DNA of 64,000 bases, from NCBI RefSeq assembly GCF_013373795.3, contig NZ_CP088022.1:4836001-4900000 (forward strand). The letters are read 5' to 3'. The notes under the pieces are model-generated. The model was not told the origin of the DNA. It did not search any database and saw only the letters and a program-made list of their open reading frames with translations. This stretch comes from Bradyrhizobium quebecense (GTDB taxonomy: Bacteria; Pseudomonadota; Alphaproteobacteria; Rhizobiales; Xanthobacteraceae). A program made the translations under genes and the position numbers. Below, piece after piece: positions 1 to 10,981 of the stretch (position 1 is its first letter; each line of letters begins with the position of its first letter).

Positions 1-216
1 CTGTATCAGGCGCGCGAGCTGCATCAGCGCCTGGTCCCGCTCGCGACGCTGCTGGAGCGCGAGCATCCCGCCGCCCTGAAATTCGCACTGGCGCTGTTGG
101 GGTTCATGCAGCCGGTGACGCGGCTGCCGATCGTGCAACTGGGTACAACGGCAAAGGCCGAGCTCGCGCAGGCGATGGCTGAGCTTGCCGACGAGTACCT
201 CGCCGCTGCGAAGTGA
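1..216 (+). CDS. DapA-family aldolase/lyase, C-terminal fragment (cut by window edge)
   Basis: An open frame runs from base 1 to TGA at 214-216 and encodes the last 71 residues of a protein. The ending, a helical stretch followed by GFMQPVTRLPIV and an acidic-rich terminal helix, resembles the C-terminus of the dihydrodipicolinate synthase / N-acetylneuraminate lyase family, where the motif R-L-P-[IV]-V precedes the last helix. The catalytic Lys and Tyr lie outside the window, so the reaction cannot be told; many rhizobial members are not true DapA. It is on the same strand as the next gene but about 120 bases away. Family assignment from this tail alone is moderately secure. Confidence 0.6.
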   Translation: MYQARELHQRLVPLATLLEREHPAALKFALALLGFMQPVTRLPIVQLGTTAKAELAQAMAELADEYLAAAK

Positions 217-338
217 GCTTTACCGACCCGACGCCAGCCATCGCGATGCACAATGGATCAGCGAACGGCGACCGTGACACCGCGCCATATTGAGGTTCCG
301 GAACGGCATCCCATATCCCCGGCAAGGGAGTGCTTGCC

Positions 339-1736
339 GTGCAGACCTTCAAGGCGGCTCTCGTTGTGGCGATCGCCCTGGTCGCTCTGGTTGTTTCCAT
401 TGGTCCCGGTACGGCCGCGGACAACAACCGTCTTGCCCTGACCATTTCAATCGACGGAGCGATCGGGCCGGCATCGGCCAGCTACGTCAAGGACGGCCTG
501 GCAAAGGCCGCCGAGCGGCACGCCGAGATCGTCATTCTGCGCCTGAATACGCCGGGCGGTCTCAGCAGCAGCATGCGCGAGATCATCACCGACGTGCTGG
601 CCTCGCCCGTTCCCGTCATCGGCTATGTTGCTCCCTCCGGCGCCCATGCAGCGAGCGCCGGGACCTATATTCTCTATGCGACCCATCTCGCGGCCATGGC
701 GCCCGGCACCAATATCGGCGCGGCGACGCCGGTGCAGATCGGCGGCCCGATGCCAGGTTTGCCGGGCAGCACCCCGGACAAGGACGGCAAGGACCAGAAG
801 GACGGCGACAGCTCGTCCACGACCAAGGATACCATGACGGCGAAGGTGACGAACGATGCCGTCGCCTTCATCCGCAGCCTCGCCGAACTGCGCGGCCGCA
901 ACGCCGACTGGGCCGAGAAGGCGGTCCGCGATGCCGCCACCCTCTCCGCCAACGCCGCGTTGCAGGCCCGTGTCATCGAATTCACTGCGCATGATCCGGC
1001 CGACCTGCTCAGGCAGATCGACGGCCGGACGGTGGAGCTTGCCGGCGGCAAGACACAACGCCTGGCGACGAAGGATGCCGTGATCGAAGCCATCGATCCC
1101 AACTGGATCTCGCGCGTGCTTGCTGTAATCACCGACCCCAACATCGCATTCGTTCTCCTGATGGTCGGCATCTACGGCCTGATCTTCGAATTCATGTCCC
1201 CCGGTGCCGTGGCGCCCGGAGTGGTCGGCACGATCTGCCTGCTGCTCGGCCTTTACGCGCTCAACATGCTGCCGATCAACTATGCCGGCTTCGCCTTGAT
1301 GCTGGTCGGGATGGCGCTGCTCGCGATCGAAGCCTTCAACCCGACCGTTGTGATCGGCCTCGGAGGCGTCGTCGCCTTTGTCCTGGGAGCCGCCATGCTG
1401 TTCCGGATCGAGGCGCCCGGATACCACCTGTCATGGCCCCTCGTCGGCATCGTCGCGGCGATGTTCGCAGGCCTCATTCTCGTCGTGCTCGGGGCGCTGC
1501 GCCGCGCGCGCAACGGTCTGCTGCGGACAGGCGCGCAAGCCATGCGCGGGCTACCGGCCGAGGTGCTCGACTGGTCCGAGACCACGGGTCACGTCTTCAC
1601 CAATGGCGAACGCTGGCAGGCGCGGGGCACCGAGACGTTCAAGGCGGGAGAGACGGTCGAGGTGGCCAGCATCGTCGATTTGACGCTGGTGGTGCGGCGT
1701 GCGCCGGCTTCCGCCGGCGAAGGAGGTACAGCATGA
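339..1736 (+). CDS. NfeD-like membrane-bound ClpP-class serine protease
   Basis: About 465 residues. An N-terminal signal/anchor is followed by a ClpP-class protease domain (residues ~35-230). It carries LNTPGG and an A-S-A-G-T-Y-I segment (Ser near residue 106) matching the catalytic serine of archaeal PH1510-N, and a downstream Lys in [11 protein letters not shown] as likely dyad partner. Then come four or more membrane helices (~residues 250-390) and a soluble NfeD OB-fold-type tail. The family cleaves hydrophobic parts of membrane proteins and pairs with stomatins. GTG at 339 is preferred because AGGGAG at 325-330 sits 8 bases before it; a GTG at 330 in the same frame would overlap that ribosome site. 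The stop overlaps the next start by four bases (ATGA), as usual for the nfeD-slipin pair. Confidence 0.88.
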   Translation: MQTFKAALVVAIALVALVVSIGPGTAADNNRLALTISIDGAIGPASASYVKDGLAKAAERHAEIVILRLNTPGGLSSSMREIITDVLASPVPVIGYVAPSGAHAASAGTYILYATHLAAMAPGTNIGAATPVQIGGPMPGLPGSTPDKDGKDQKDGDSSSTTKDTMTAKVTNDAVAFIRSLAELRGRNADWAEKAVRDAATLSANAALQARVIEFTAHDPADLLRQIDGRTVELAGGKTQRLATKDAVIEAIDPNWISRVLAVITDPNIAFVLLMVGIYGLIFEFMSPGAVAPGVVGTICLLLGLYALNMLPINYAGFALMLVGMALLAIEAFNPTVVIGLGGVVAFVLGAAMLFRIEAPGYHLSWPLVGIVAAMFAGLILVVLGALRRARNGLLRTGAQAMRGLPAEVLDWSETTGHVFTNGERWQARGTETFKAGETVEVASIVDLTLVVRRAPASAGEGGTA

Positions 1737-2494
1737 TGCTTGATTATTTCACCTATGCGGCGGTCGTCCTGCTTGTCATCATCTTCCTGACCCAGGCCGT
1801 GCGCGTGCTGCGCGAATACGAGCGCGGCGTCACCTTCACGCTCGGCCGCTTCACAGGGGTGAAGGGCCCCGGGCTCATCATCCTGATTCCGGTGGTGCAG
1901 CAGATCGTGAAGGTTGATCTCAGGGTGATGGTACAGGTGGTGCCGCCGCAGGACGTGATTTCCCGCGACAACGTCTCGGTCAAGGTCAACGCCGTGCTCT
2001 ACTTCCGCATCGTCGACCCCGAGCGCGCCATCATCAAGGTCGGCGACTACATGGCTGCGACCAGCCAGCTTGCCCAGACCACGCTGCGCTCGGTGCTCGG
2101 CAAGCACGAGCTCGACGAGATGCTGGCGGAACGCGACAAGTTGAATGCCGATATCCAGGAGACCCTCGACAAGCAGACCGACGTCTGGGGCATCAAGGTC
2201 ACCGCGGTCGAGATCAAGGATATCGATCTCAACGAAACCATGGTGCGGGCGATCGCCAAGCAGGCCGAGGCGGAACGGCTGCGGCGCGCCAAGGTGATCA
2301 ATGCGATGGGCGAGCAGCAGGCTGCCGAGAAGCTGGTCGAGGCCGGCCGGATCCTCGCCCAGGAGCCGCAGGCGATGCAGCTCCGCTATTTCGCGGCGCT
2401 GCATGATATCGCCGGCGAACGCTCATCGACCGTGGTCTTCCCGCTCCCGATGAACCTGCTCGATCACCTGACGCCACGAGGTGGAACGACGTAA
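1733..2494 (+). CDS. Slipin / stomatin-like SPFH (band 7) membrane protein
   Basis: 253 residues. One N-terminal transmembrane helix (residues ~5-22) is followed by a band-7 domain starting at [14 protein letters not shown]. The [24 protein letters not shown] segment is typical of slipins, and the tail is a charged, alanine-rich coiled coil ([12 protein letters not shown]). Slipins oligomerise on membranes and are substrates or regulators of the NfeD protease encoded immediately upstream; the ATGA overlap implies translational coupling. ATG at 1733 has AGGAGG at 1721-1726. Upstream in-frame codons exist but fall inside nfeD, so they are not used. Confidence 0.9.
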   Translation: MMLDYFTYAAVVLLVIIFLTQAVRVLREYERGVTFTLGRFTGVKGPGLIILIPVVQQIVKVDLRVMVQVVPPQDVISRDNVSVKVNAVLYFRIVDPERAIIKVGDYMAATSQLAQTTLRSVLGKHELDEMLAERDKLNADIQETLDKQTDVWGIKVTAVEIKDIDLNETMVRAIAKQAEAERLRRAKVINAMGEQQAAEKLVEAGRILAQEPQAMQLRYFAALHDIAGERSSTVVFPLPMNLLDHLTPRGGTT

Positions 2495-2503
2495 TCCGGT
2501 TTG

Positions 2504-2668
2504 CTAGTGCCCGTGATGCTTGGCCCGCCACGCCGGACCCGGGCCGCGCATGTAATGCGCCTCGGGCCGGTAGCCGCTGATCGGCTCCTCGCCGATCCAG
2601 GCGAGGAATTTCAGCATCCCTTCCGCGGCGCGGCGCAGCAGGGCAGCGATGAATGAAGCTGCGCGCAT
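2504..2668 (-). CDS. Small hypothetical protein, 54 aa
   Basis: A short minus-strand gene that starts one base after the stop of the 2670-2945 gene (TGA-G-ATG), which suggests a two-gene operon. The product starts MRAASFIAALLRRAAEG, an amphipathic helix, and ends in a basic His/Trp-containing tail. I do not recognise a domain. It converges with the slipin gene, leaving only nine bases between stops. Coding status is inferred from tight packing behind a gene with a good ribosome site. Function unknown. Confidence 0.5.
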   Translation of the reverse strand: MRAASFIAALLRRAAEGMLKFLAWIGEEPISGYRPEAHYMRGPGPAWRAKHHGH

Positions 2669-2669
2669 C

Positions 2670-2945
2670 TCAATAGTCCCACTTCTCGCCGAGCACGACC
2701 GGCGCCCGGGGATATTTCTCGGCATCGCCGCCGAGCATGCCGACATTGAGATTGGCGCGCGCCCAGTCCTCATGACCGCGGTGCAGCAACAGCTCGTTGC
2801 GCAACCGATGGATCTTGGCGGCGGCGATGGCGCGGTGGATGGTTCTGAAAGCAAGGCCAATCCGCCGGATGATCCGCCGCAGCGCCAGGGGCGCAGCGCC
2901 GGCCGAACCATGCAGCCGGACATCGTGGTAATGGAGCAAGGTCAT
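2670..2945 (-). CDS. Small hypothetical protein, 91 aa
   Basis: Starts at ATG 2945 on the minus strand behind a strong ribosome site (AGGAGGG, spacer about 6). The product is Arg/His-rich and mostly helical (RRIIRRIGLAFRTIHRAI and a LRNELLLHRGHEDWARANLNV segment), with no signal peptide or membrane helix. The same frame stays open far upstream, but that part is the antisense of the CorA gene and is not believed. No family recognised; the W-A-R-A-N-L-N-V segment is distinctive enough to search with. Forms an apparent operon with the 54-aa gene downstream. Confidence 0.6.
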   Translation of the reverse strand: MTLLHYHDVRLHGSAGAAPLALRRIIRRIGLAFRTIHRAIAAAKIHRLRNELLLHRGHEDWARANLNVGMLGGDAEKYPRAPVVLGEKWDY

Positions 2946-3209
2946 GTCCCACCCTCCTGTTGGCGGCGCGCGCGAGCGCACCGCGTCACGCCAAACATGC
3001 TGGGACGGCCGTAGGAATTCGAGAGGACCCGCAGCGATGCGGCATAGGCGCCGTATAAAGACCGGCCGCGCCGCCTGCTGTGACGGGGCGCCCCCGGACC
3101 GTCGGAACAGGACGGACCCGCGCGTGTTGACCAGCGCCCATTCGGTGCTAGCCTTTTGATCGTGAATTGTCGTCAAGCGGATTCGATAACCGCGTCGAGG
3201 GGAGAGATC

Positions 3210-4226
3210 ATGAACCTCGCATCGCCAACTGTCGCGACCGCCGGGCCCGTCCTCTCCGATGGCGTCATCGCGGCAGGCGTCTACGTCGAGGGACGGCGCG
3301 TTGCCAATATCGCGATCGATGAAGCGGCGGACTGGCGCAACAAGCCGGATCACGTCGTGTGGATCGGCCTGCACGAACCCGATATGGCAATACTCAGCAG
3401 CTTGCAGCGGCAATTCCAGCTGCACGACCTCGCCATCGAAGATGCGGATCACGCGCATCAGCGGCCGAAGATCGAGCAATACGGCGATGCGCTGTTCATC
3501 GTGGCCCGCACCGCGCAGCTCGACGGCGAAAGTATCGCATTCGGCGAGACGCATTTGTTCGTCGGCGAGGGATACATCGTCTCGGTCCGACACGGCGCCT
3601 CGACATCCTACACGCGGGTCAGGGAGCGCTGCGAGAGCTGCCCGCGCGCGCTTGCCCGCGGCGAGGACTACATCCTCTATGCCATCCTCGATTTCATCGT
3701 CGACAACTACTCGCCGGTGCTCGAGACGATCCAGGACGAGGTCGAGGCGATGGAGGCGGAAGTGCTGGCGAGCGCGATGACGCGGGCGCAGATCGAGCGG
3801 CTCTATCTGCTGCGGCGGGATCTGCTGCGTCTGCGCAACGCGATTGGACCGCTCGTGGAGGTCTGCCGCAGGCTGGAACGCGACGATCTGCCGATGGTGC
3901 GCGACACGATGCGGCCCCTGTTCCGCGACGTCACGGATCACGTCCGCACCATCCAGGAACGGATCGACTCGCTGCGCGAGGTGCTCGCCTTTGCGTTTGA
4001 AGCAAGCCTGCTCGTCGGTCAGGCGCAGGAAACGGCGATCTCCAAGAAGCTCGCCTCATGGCTTGCGATCGTTGCGGTGCCGACCGCCGTCGCCGGTATC
4101 TACGGCATGAATTTCAAGTACATACCGGAGCTGCAATGGGAGTACGGCTATTTCGTCGTGATGGGCCTGATGCTGGTCGTATGCGGCGGGCTGTTCTGGC
4201 GATTCCGGCGTTCCGGCTGGCTGTAG
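3210..4226 (+). CDS. CorA-family magnesium/divalent cation channel
   Basis: 338 residues. An N-terminal cytoplasmic alpha/beta domain leads into long helices (ETIQDEVEAMEAEVLAS, and a region rich in R and L). Two C-terminal membrane helices follow, the first ending in the diagnostic Y-G-M-N motif at about residue 300 (YGMNFKYIPE). CorA proteins form pentameric Mg2+/Co2+ channels in the inner membrane; the GMN loop is the selectivity filter. ATG at 3210 is preceded by GGGGAGAG. The next in-frame start upstream, at 3156, has no good ribosome site. It ends in RRSGWL, with the short basic tail normal for the family. Metal preference cannot be read from sequence. Confidence 0.9.
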   Translation: MNLASPTVATAGPVLSDGVIAAGVYVEGRRVANIAIDEAADWRNKPDHVVWIGLHEPDMAILSSLQRQFQLHDLAIEDADHAHQRPKIEQYGDALFIVARTAQLDGESIAFGETHLFVGEGYIVSVRHGASTSYTRVRERCESCPRALARGEDYILYAILDFIVDNYSPVLETIQDEVEAMEAEVLASAMTRAQIERLYLLRRDLLRLRNAIGPLVEVCRRLERDDLPMVRDTMRPLFRDVTDHVRTIQERIDSLREVLAFAFEASLLVGQAQETAISKKLASWLAIVAVPTAVAGIYGMNFKYIPELQWEYGYFVVMGLMLVVCGGLFWRFRRSGWL

Positions 4227-4393
4227 GCGGCGATCCGAACATCGAGCCATTCCGGTCCGGGCAGCGCGTCGCGCGCCGCCGCAAATCGCGGGATTTCGGA
4301 CAATTTTAGCCTCGAACGGCCTCGCCCGGGGGCGGTTTACGGTCGGCTGCAAGACCGGTAACGTCGCCTCCCAATGCGACGTGGAGAGTGCCC

Positions 4394-4801
4394 ATGCGGC
4401 CCAAGGATCAGACCAACTGGATGCTGACGGATGCGATCGAGGCGCTCGCCCGCGCCGAGCGATTGCACCAGAGCTTCCTCAATTTGCACCCGCGCGCGGG
4501 CGGCAGCGAGCCGAGCTGGGAACCGCCGATGGACGTGATCGAGACCGAGGAGGAAATCCTGATCCTGGTCGCGCTGCCGGGGGTCGATCCCGACGAGGTC
4601 GAGGCCGCACTCGACGGCGGTACGCTGGTGATCTCGGGCCGCCGCATCCTGCCCGCCGAGCTCCGCAACGCCCGCATCCTGCGCCTCGAGCTGCCGCAGG
4701 GCCGGTTCGAGCGCCGCATCGCGCTGCCGACCGGGCGCTACACCATCAGCCGCTTTGCCGCGCATGGCTGCGTCGGCCTGCGGCTCGGAAAATCGAGCTG
4801 A
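4394..4801 (+). CDS. Hsp20/alpha-crystallin-type small heat-shock protein
   Basis: 135 residues. The central region PPMDVIETEEEILILVALPGVDPDEVEA is the typical beginning of an alpha-crystallin domain, and GTLVISGRR and FERRIALPTGRY match later strands. The C-terminal I-x-I motif is not obvious. Small Hsp20s are ATP-independent holdases that keep unfolding proteins soluble. ATG at 4394 follows GTGGAGAG with a spacer of 5-6. The stop lies 11 bases before lon, so holdase and protease are very likely cotranscribed. I could not identify a convincing RpoH promoter or ROSE element upstream. Confidence 0.85.
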   Translation: MRPKDQTNWMLTDAIEALARAERLHQSFLNLHPRAGGSEPSWEPPMDVIETEEEILILVALPGVDPDEVEAALDGGTLVISGRRILPAELRNARILRLELPQGRFERRIALPTGRYTISRFAAHGCVGLRLGKSS

Positions 4802-4812
4802 GGGATTTCGAC

Positions 4813-7188
<2,376 letters not shown>

Positions 7189-7241
7189 CCGCTGGCTGGC
7201 GGTGGGATGAAGCTCCACGCCAATCATCTCGCCCTGGGCTT

Positions 7242-7279
7242 ACCCCTCTCCCCGACCCTCCCCCGCAAGGGGGGAGGGA
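7242..7279 (+). repeat. Dispersed palindromic repeat, copy 1
   Basis: The unit begins ACCCCTCTCCC, has a CCCTCCCCCGC centre and ends GGGGGGAGGGA. The centre can fold as CCCTCCCCC/GGGGGGAGGG. An almost identical unit lies at 7436-7474 on the other strand; they differ at a few positions (CGA versus TAA, AA versus CA). Confidence 0.75.
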
Positions 7280-7435
7280 GCCTGACGAGCGTGCTCACCT
7301 CACGCTGCGCCGGACGAGCACGAACGATGCTTGGAAGTACATTGCTCGGCAACGCAGACGAAGCGTTATGAGCACCAACCTTGTTTTCGACGGCCGCTGA
7401 TGTGCGCGCGTGTAAGGGAGTCACCGGCGGAAGGG

Positions 7436-7474
7436 TTCCCTCCCCCCTGGCGGGGGAGGGTTAGGGAGAGGGGT
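7436..7474 (-). repeat. Dispersed palindromic repeat, copy 2 (inverted)
   Basis: Reverse complement of the unit at 7242-7279 with three or four differences. Each unit is itself a stem-loop and the two together form an inverted pair about 160 bases apart. This type of C-run element is common between genes in Bradyrhizobium-like genomes (recollection, not searched). Confidence 0.75.
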
Positions 7475-7547
7475 GCCGCACGGCGGGCTCTCTCAACTCA
7501 ACGCTCAACACATTCAAATCGGAGCAGCCGGTTCTCAGGTCTTGTTC

Positions 7548-7826
7548 TCAGGTCTTGGCCATGCAGTCCGAGATATAGAACCAGCGATCATCGCCGGTCA
7601 GTCCCTTCTGCTTTACCTCTTTGCGGCAGGCCTTGAGCTTGGGCTTGTTGGCGCGCCACTGCTCCTTCATGGCCTTCAATTTCTCCATCGTCAGCTTGAG
7701 CTTCGACGGCTTGGCCGTAGTGGTGGCGGCTGGTGCCGGCGCGGTCGGCGCCGCGGTCTGGGCTGACACAGCATGAAGCCCTACGGCGAGCAGCGCGGCG
7801 GCAAGGCAAATCCGGGTGCGAAACAT
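7548..7826 (-). CDS. Exported PsiF-repeat-like small protein
   Basis: 92 residues. A signal peptide (FRTRICLAAALLAVGLHA, cleavage near VSA-QT) is followed by an Ala/Pro/Thr linker and a basic region. The end KACRKEVKQKGLTGDDR...ISDC resembles the PsiF motif (a pair of Cys flanking a K-x-K-G-L-x-G-D-x-R element). PsiF is a phosphate-starvation-inducible periplasmic protein of unknown role in enterobacteria; no Pho box is evident here. ATG 7826 has GGGGGA a few bases upstream. Two Cys could form a disulfide in the periplasm. Confidence 0.7.
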   Translation of the reverse strand: MFRTRICLAAALLAVGLHAVSAQTAAPTAPAPAATTTAKPSKLKLTMEKLKAMKEQWRANKPKLKACRKEVKQKGLTGDDRWFYISDCMAKT

Positions 7827-7915
7827 TGAAATCCCCCAATCCGATTTCTGTTCAAGGAATAGAGCGAATGCCGCGGGCGCCGGGAATCGGCGGCACGCGG
7901 CGATGATGGTCGCAA

Positions 7916-9568
7916 TCAGAGGATTTTGACCGCGCTAAGCAGCGTCATGTAAATGCCCCAAGCCAGCGGAATGCCGACGAACAGCCAGAACAGCGCCGCC
8001 CTGCCGTCCAGACCGCCCTTGCCGATGCCGAACGATCCGGTCGCGCCGTTGCCGCCGGTCGCCGTCGCCGCCTGCAGCTTGGCCACCTCGGCGTCGCTCA
8101 TGTGCCACTTCGGATCGACCGGCTTGATCAGATAGTTGCAGATGAAGCCGGCGATCAGCATGCCGCACAGGATGTACATCGTGGTGTTGTAGAGCTGGTC
8201 GCGCGGCACGCCGGCGGCGAGCTGGAATTCGCGAAGGTAGTTCACCACGACTGGACCGATGATGCCCGCGGTCGACCACGCCGTCAGCAGACGGCCATGG
8301 ATCGCGCCGACGAACTGGGTGCCGAACATGTCGGCGAGATAGGCCGGCACGGTGGCGAAGCCGCCGCCATACATCGACAGGATGATGCCGAAACCGAGCA
8401 CGAACAAAAGTTTCGAGCCCATCGCTGCGAAGGTCGGCGCCAGCGCGTAGAGCACGATGCCGAGCACGAAGAACGTGTAATAGGTGTTCTTGCGGCCGAT
8501 CTTGTCCGACAGCGAGGCCCAGAAGAAGCGGCCGCCGATGTTGAACAGCGACAGCAGGCCGGCGAAGCCGGCAGCGATCGCCGCGATCTGCGCCTTCTGC
8601 GACGCGTCGAGCGCGTTGAAGCCGACATTGGGCAGCCCGATCAGCTTGCCGGCGAAGATCTCCTGCAGCATCGGCGAGGCCATGCCGATCACGCCGATAC
8701 CCGCCGACACGTTCAAGCACAGCACCCACCAGATCAGCCAGAATTGCGGCGTCTTGTGCGCGTTGTCGAGATGGACGTTCTTGGTCGAGATCATCGCGTT
8801 GGTCTTGGAGGGCGGTGTCCAGCCGTCCGGCTGCCAGCCGCTCGGCGGCAGGCGATAGCGGAAGGCGCCGATCATCATGAAGACGAAGTAGATCGCACCC
8901 ATGACGAGGAAGGTTTCCCAGACACCGACCGAGGTCGGGGTCTTGAAATAATTCATCAGTCTGTCCGCGAGCGGCGCGCCGATCATGGCGCCGCCGCCGA
9001 AGCCCATGATGGCCATGCCGGTCGCCATACCGCGGCGGTCGGGGAACCACTTGACCAGCGTCGACACCGGCGAGATGTAGCCGAGGCCGAGACCGACGCC
9101 GCCGATCACGCCGGAGCCGAGCCACATCAGCCAGAGCTGGTGCGTGTAGACGCCCAGCGCGCCGATCACGAGACCGCCGGCCCAGCACAACGCCGCGACG
9201 AAGCCTGCCTTGCGCGGACCGACCTTCTCGAGCCAGCCGCCCCAGATCGCGGCGGAGACGCCGAGCAACACGAAGAACAGAGTGTACATCCACCCCAGGC
9301 TCGCGACCCTCCAGTCGCAAGTCGTCGTAAACAATTCCTGGACCAGCGAGATATCGGGGCACGCCTTCGGCGCGGTCAGCCCGATCGCCCGCGACAGCGG
9401 CAGCCAGAACACCGAGAAGCCATAGGCCATGCCGATGCACAGATGGATGCACAGCGCCGCCGGCGGCACCAGCCAGCGGTTGAAGCCGGCGGTCGCGATC
9501 GTGTGTTCCTTGTCGAGGAAACCCGCACCTGCCGCGGATACGCGTGCGGCGCTGCTCACTGTGGTCAT
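7916..9568 (-). CDS. MFS transporter, OFA (oxalate/formate antiporter) family
   Basis: 550 residues, about twelve transmembrane helices plus a ~50-residue central soluble loop after YRLPPSGWQPDGW. The opening NRWLVPPAALCIHLCIGMAYGFSVFWLPLSRAIG, the loop FPDRRGMATGMAIMGFGGGA and the second-half DKIGRKNTYY loop are features of the oxalate:formate antiporter subfamily. The C-terminus has an extra hydrophobic helix (LFWLFVGIPLAWGIYMTLLSAV), also common in the long rhizobial members. Substrate is probably a small mono- or dicarboxylate; oxalate/formate is by family only. ATG 9568 has GGAGGAG upstream. It is monocistronic. Confidence 0.85.
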   Translation of the reverse strand: MTTVSSAARVSAAGAGFLDKEHTIATAGFNRWLVPPAALCIHLCIGMAYGFSVFWLPLSRAIGLTAPKACPDISLVQELFTTTCDWRVASLGWMYTLFFVLLGVSAAIWGGWLEKVGPRKAGFVAALCWAGGLVIGALGVYTHQLWLMWLGSGVIGGVGLGLGYISPVSTLVKWFPDRRGMATGMAIMGFGGGAMIGAPLADRLMNYFKTPTSVGVWETFLVMGAIYFVFMMIGAFRYRLPPSGWQPDGWTPPSKTNAMISTKNVHLDNAHKTPQFWLIWWVLCLNVSAGIGVIGMASPMLQEIFAGKLIGLPNVGFNALDASQKAQIAAIAAGFAGLLSLFNIGGRFFWASLSDKIGRKNTYYTFFVLGIVLYALAPTFAAMGSKLLFVLGFGIILSMYGGGFATVPAYLADMFGTQFVGAIHGRLLTAWSTAGIIGPVVVNYLREFQLAAGVPRDQLYNTTMYILCGMLIAGFICNYLIKPVDPKWHMSDAEVAKLQAATATGGNGATGSFGIGKGGLDGRAALFWLFVGIPLAWGIYMTLLSAVKIL

Positions 9569-9895
9569 TGACTCCTCCCCTGCAGCCGCCGTTACGTCGG
9601 GCGCATCTGCGTCTTAGATCCCGTCTCAGCCCTTTGCGGCCACCGTCAGGCGGCTGCTCCGCTCATTTCCTCGATGCGCCGGGACCAACCATGCGCATTC
9701 CGCAAATGCTAACCCCCAATACGACCGGATATGCCCACCCGTGCCGTCGTCCCTGATCTGGACGCAGGCCCGCCGTCGCGCGTCGATGTGCCCACATCCG
9801 GGCACAGCTCAATCTCCGCAATCCGGCGGAGATTATCAATTCGCGCAGAATGGAAAATAGGTGTCGATAGGCAAAAGGTAGATATCAAGCCGGAT
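9569..9895. other. Intergenic region upstream of the OFA transporter
   Basis: 327 bases between tusA stop and the transporter start. It should contain the transporter promoter, but I cannot assign -35/-10 boxes with confidence. No supported gene and no strong hairpin seen. Confidence 0.4.
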
Positions 9896-10165
9896 CTAGC
9901 GCGTACGCGGCGCTGCAGCATTTGAATTCTCTATCATTCCATTCGCCTTCTCGATCAGGAAAACGATCCGGACGTCGCTTCGCTCGGTGATCTCGACCTT
10001 GTCGCCGGTCTCCTGGATAAGGGCCGGAATATCGATCACCGAAAGCGGATCGGTGCAGTGCACTTCGAGGAAATCTCCCGCCGTCACGCTCTTCAGGGCC
10101 TTGCGCGTCTTCAGCGCGGGCAGCGGGCATTTCAGGCCGGTGAGATCGAGCTTTGTCGTGGTCAT
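9896..10165 (-). CDS. tusA: TusA-family sulfurtransferase
   Basis: 89 residues with the signature L-x-G-L-K-C-P-L-P near the N-terminus; the Cys in CPxP carries persulfide sulfur. The rest of the fold (GDFLEVHCTDPLSVIDIPALIQETGDKVEI) matches the family, with a short extension at the end. TusA-like proteins relay sulfur to tRNA thiolation, molybdenum cofactor or sulfur oxidation enzymes. Here it sits next to mobB and 4.5 kb from two moeA-like genes, which fits a role with molybdoenzymes (as proposed for formate dehydrogenase sulfuration), but that is inference from context. Start ATG 10165. Confidence 0.85.
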   Translation of the reverse strand: MTTTKLDLTGLKCPLPALKTRKALKSVTAGDFLEVHCTDPLSVIDIPALIQETGDKVEITERSDVRIVFLIEKANGMIENSNAAAPRTR

Positions 10166-10221
10166 GGTTCGACCATGGCGAAGCCGTCAAGTATCGTCAA
10201 CGGCGGCTCCTTCTCGCCCTG

Positions 10222-10749
10222 TCAGCTTTCCGCCGCGGCCGAAGCGAGCACGTCGTCGACCGGAATGGCGGAGCGCAGCATCAATTCGGCGACGTCCTCG
10301 ATGTCGTCGAGATGCGCGACCGGCAGCCTGGTTTCGATCGCGACGTCACTGGCGATCCCGACCACGCGCGGGTCGTCGGGGAACAGCAGCGGCTTGCCGT
10401 TGGCGGCGCGATATACCTCGATCTTGTTGACCGGCTCGCGCTTGAATCCCTCGACCACCACCAGGTCGACCTGCGCCATCTTGGCGAGCAGTTCCGGCAG
10501 CCGCGGCTCGCTGGCGCCGCGCAGCTCATGCATCAGCGCCCAGCGCCGCGTCGAGGACACCAGCACCTCGGTCGCGCCGGCCTGCCGGTGCACCCAGGAG
10601 TCCTTGCCGGGAATGTCGACATCGAATTCGTGATGGGCGTGCTTGATCACGGAGACGCGCAAGGCCCGGCCCAGCAGATAGGGGATCACCCGCGACAGCA
10701 GCGTGGTCTTGCCGGCACCGCTCCACCCCGCGAGGCCTATCACTTTCAT
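10222..10749 (-). CDS. mobB: Molybdopterin-guanine dinucleotide biosynthesis adapter MobB
   Basis: 175 residues. It starts MKVIGLAGWSGAGKTTLL, a P-loop at residues ~8-16, followed by IKHAHHEFDVDIPGKDSWVHRQAGA and VVVEGFKREPVNKIEVYR, all typical of MobB. It is a GTP-binding partner of MobA in converting Mo-MPT to Mo-bis-MGD, the cofactor of DMSO-reductase-family enzymes such as formate dehydrogenase. ATG 10749 is chosen; a start ten codons upstream lacks support. Same strand as tusA, 56 bases upstream of it, so the pair may be cotranscribed. Confidence 0.9.
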   Translation of the reverse strand: MKVIGLAGWSGAGKTTLLSRVIPYLLGRALRVSVIKHAHHEFDVDIPGKDSWVHRQAGATEVLVSSTRRWALMHELRGASEPRLPELLAKMAQVDLVVVEGFKREPVNKIEVYRAANGKPLLFPDDPRVVGIASDVAIETRLPVAHLDDIEDVAELMLRSAIPVDDVLASAAAES

Positions 10750-10981
10750 GCGCAATCTCCGCAGACATATAACGTCCAATGCTGCTTATATCAGCCTTGA
10801 CGCAATGTCATGCCAGCCCCGCCGGCGGCTGGCGATCGTTCAGGCCCCCAAGAGGATCGCCTTCGGAAACCCCTGGAGCAGCTGCGCCCGCGGCAGCGCG
10901 GACGCGACCGGGCCGCCCCATAAGGGCAATATTAACGGCATTTGCCGTACCAGTTCTCCCGATCAATGGGAGGCCTGTCCA

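Larger units (their letters stand above)
7189..7547. other. Intergenic region between lon and a convergent small gene, with repeat pair
   Basis: No convincing coding frame. It holds two copies of a ~38-base C/G-rich repeat in opposite orientation (listed separately). Short open frames across it are composed of the repeat translated and are not supported. Confidence 0.6.

Noticed and set aside
2946..3941. Upstream extension of the 91-aa gene
   Set aside because: The extension is antisense to corA, and a strong ribosome site marks ATG 2945.
8102..9571. 489-codon plus-strand open frame
   Set aside because: Antisense shadow of the OFA transporter; no domain.
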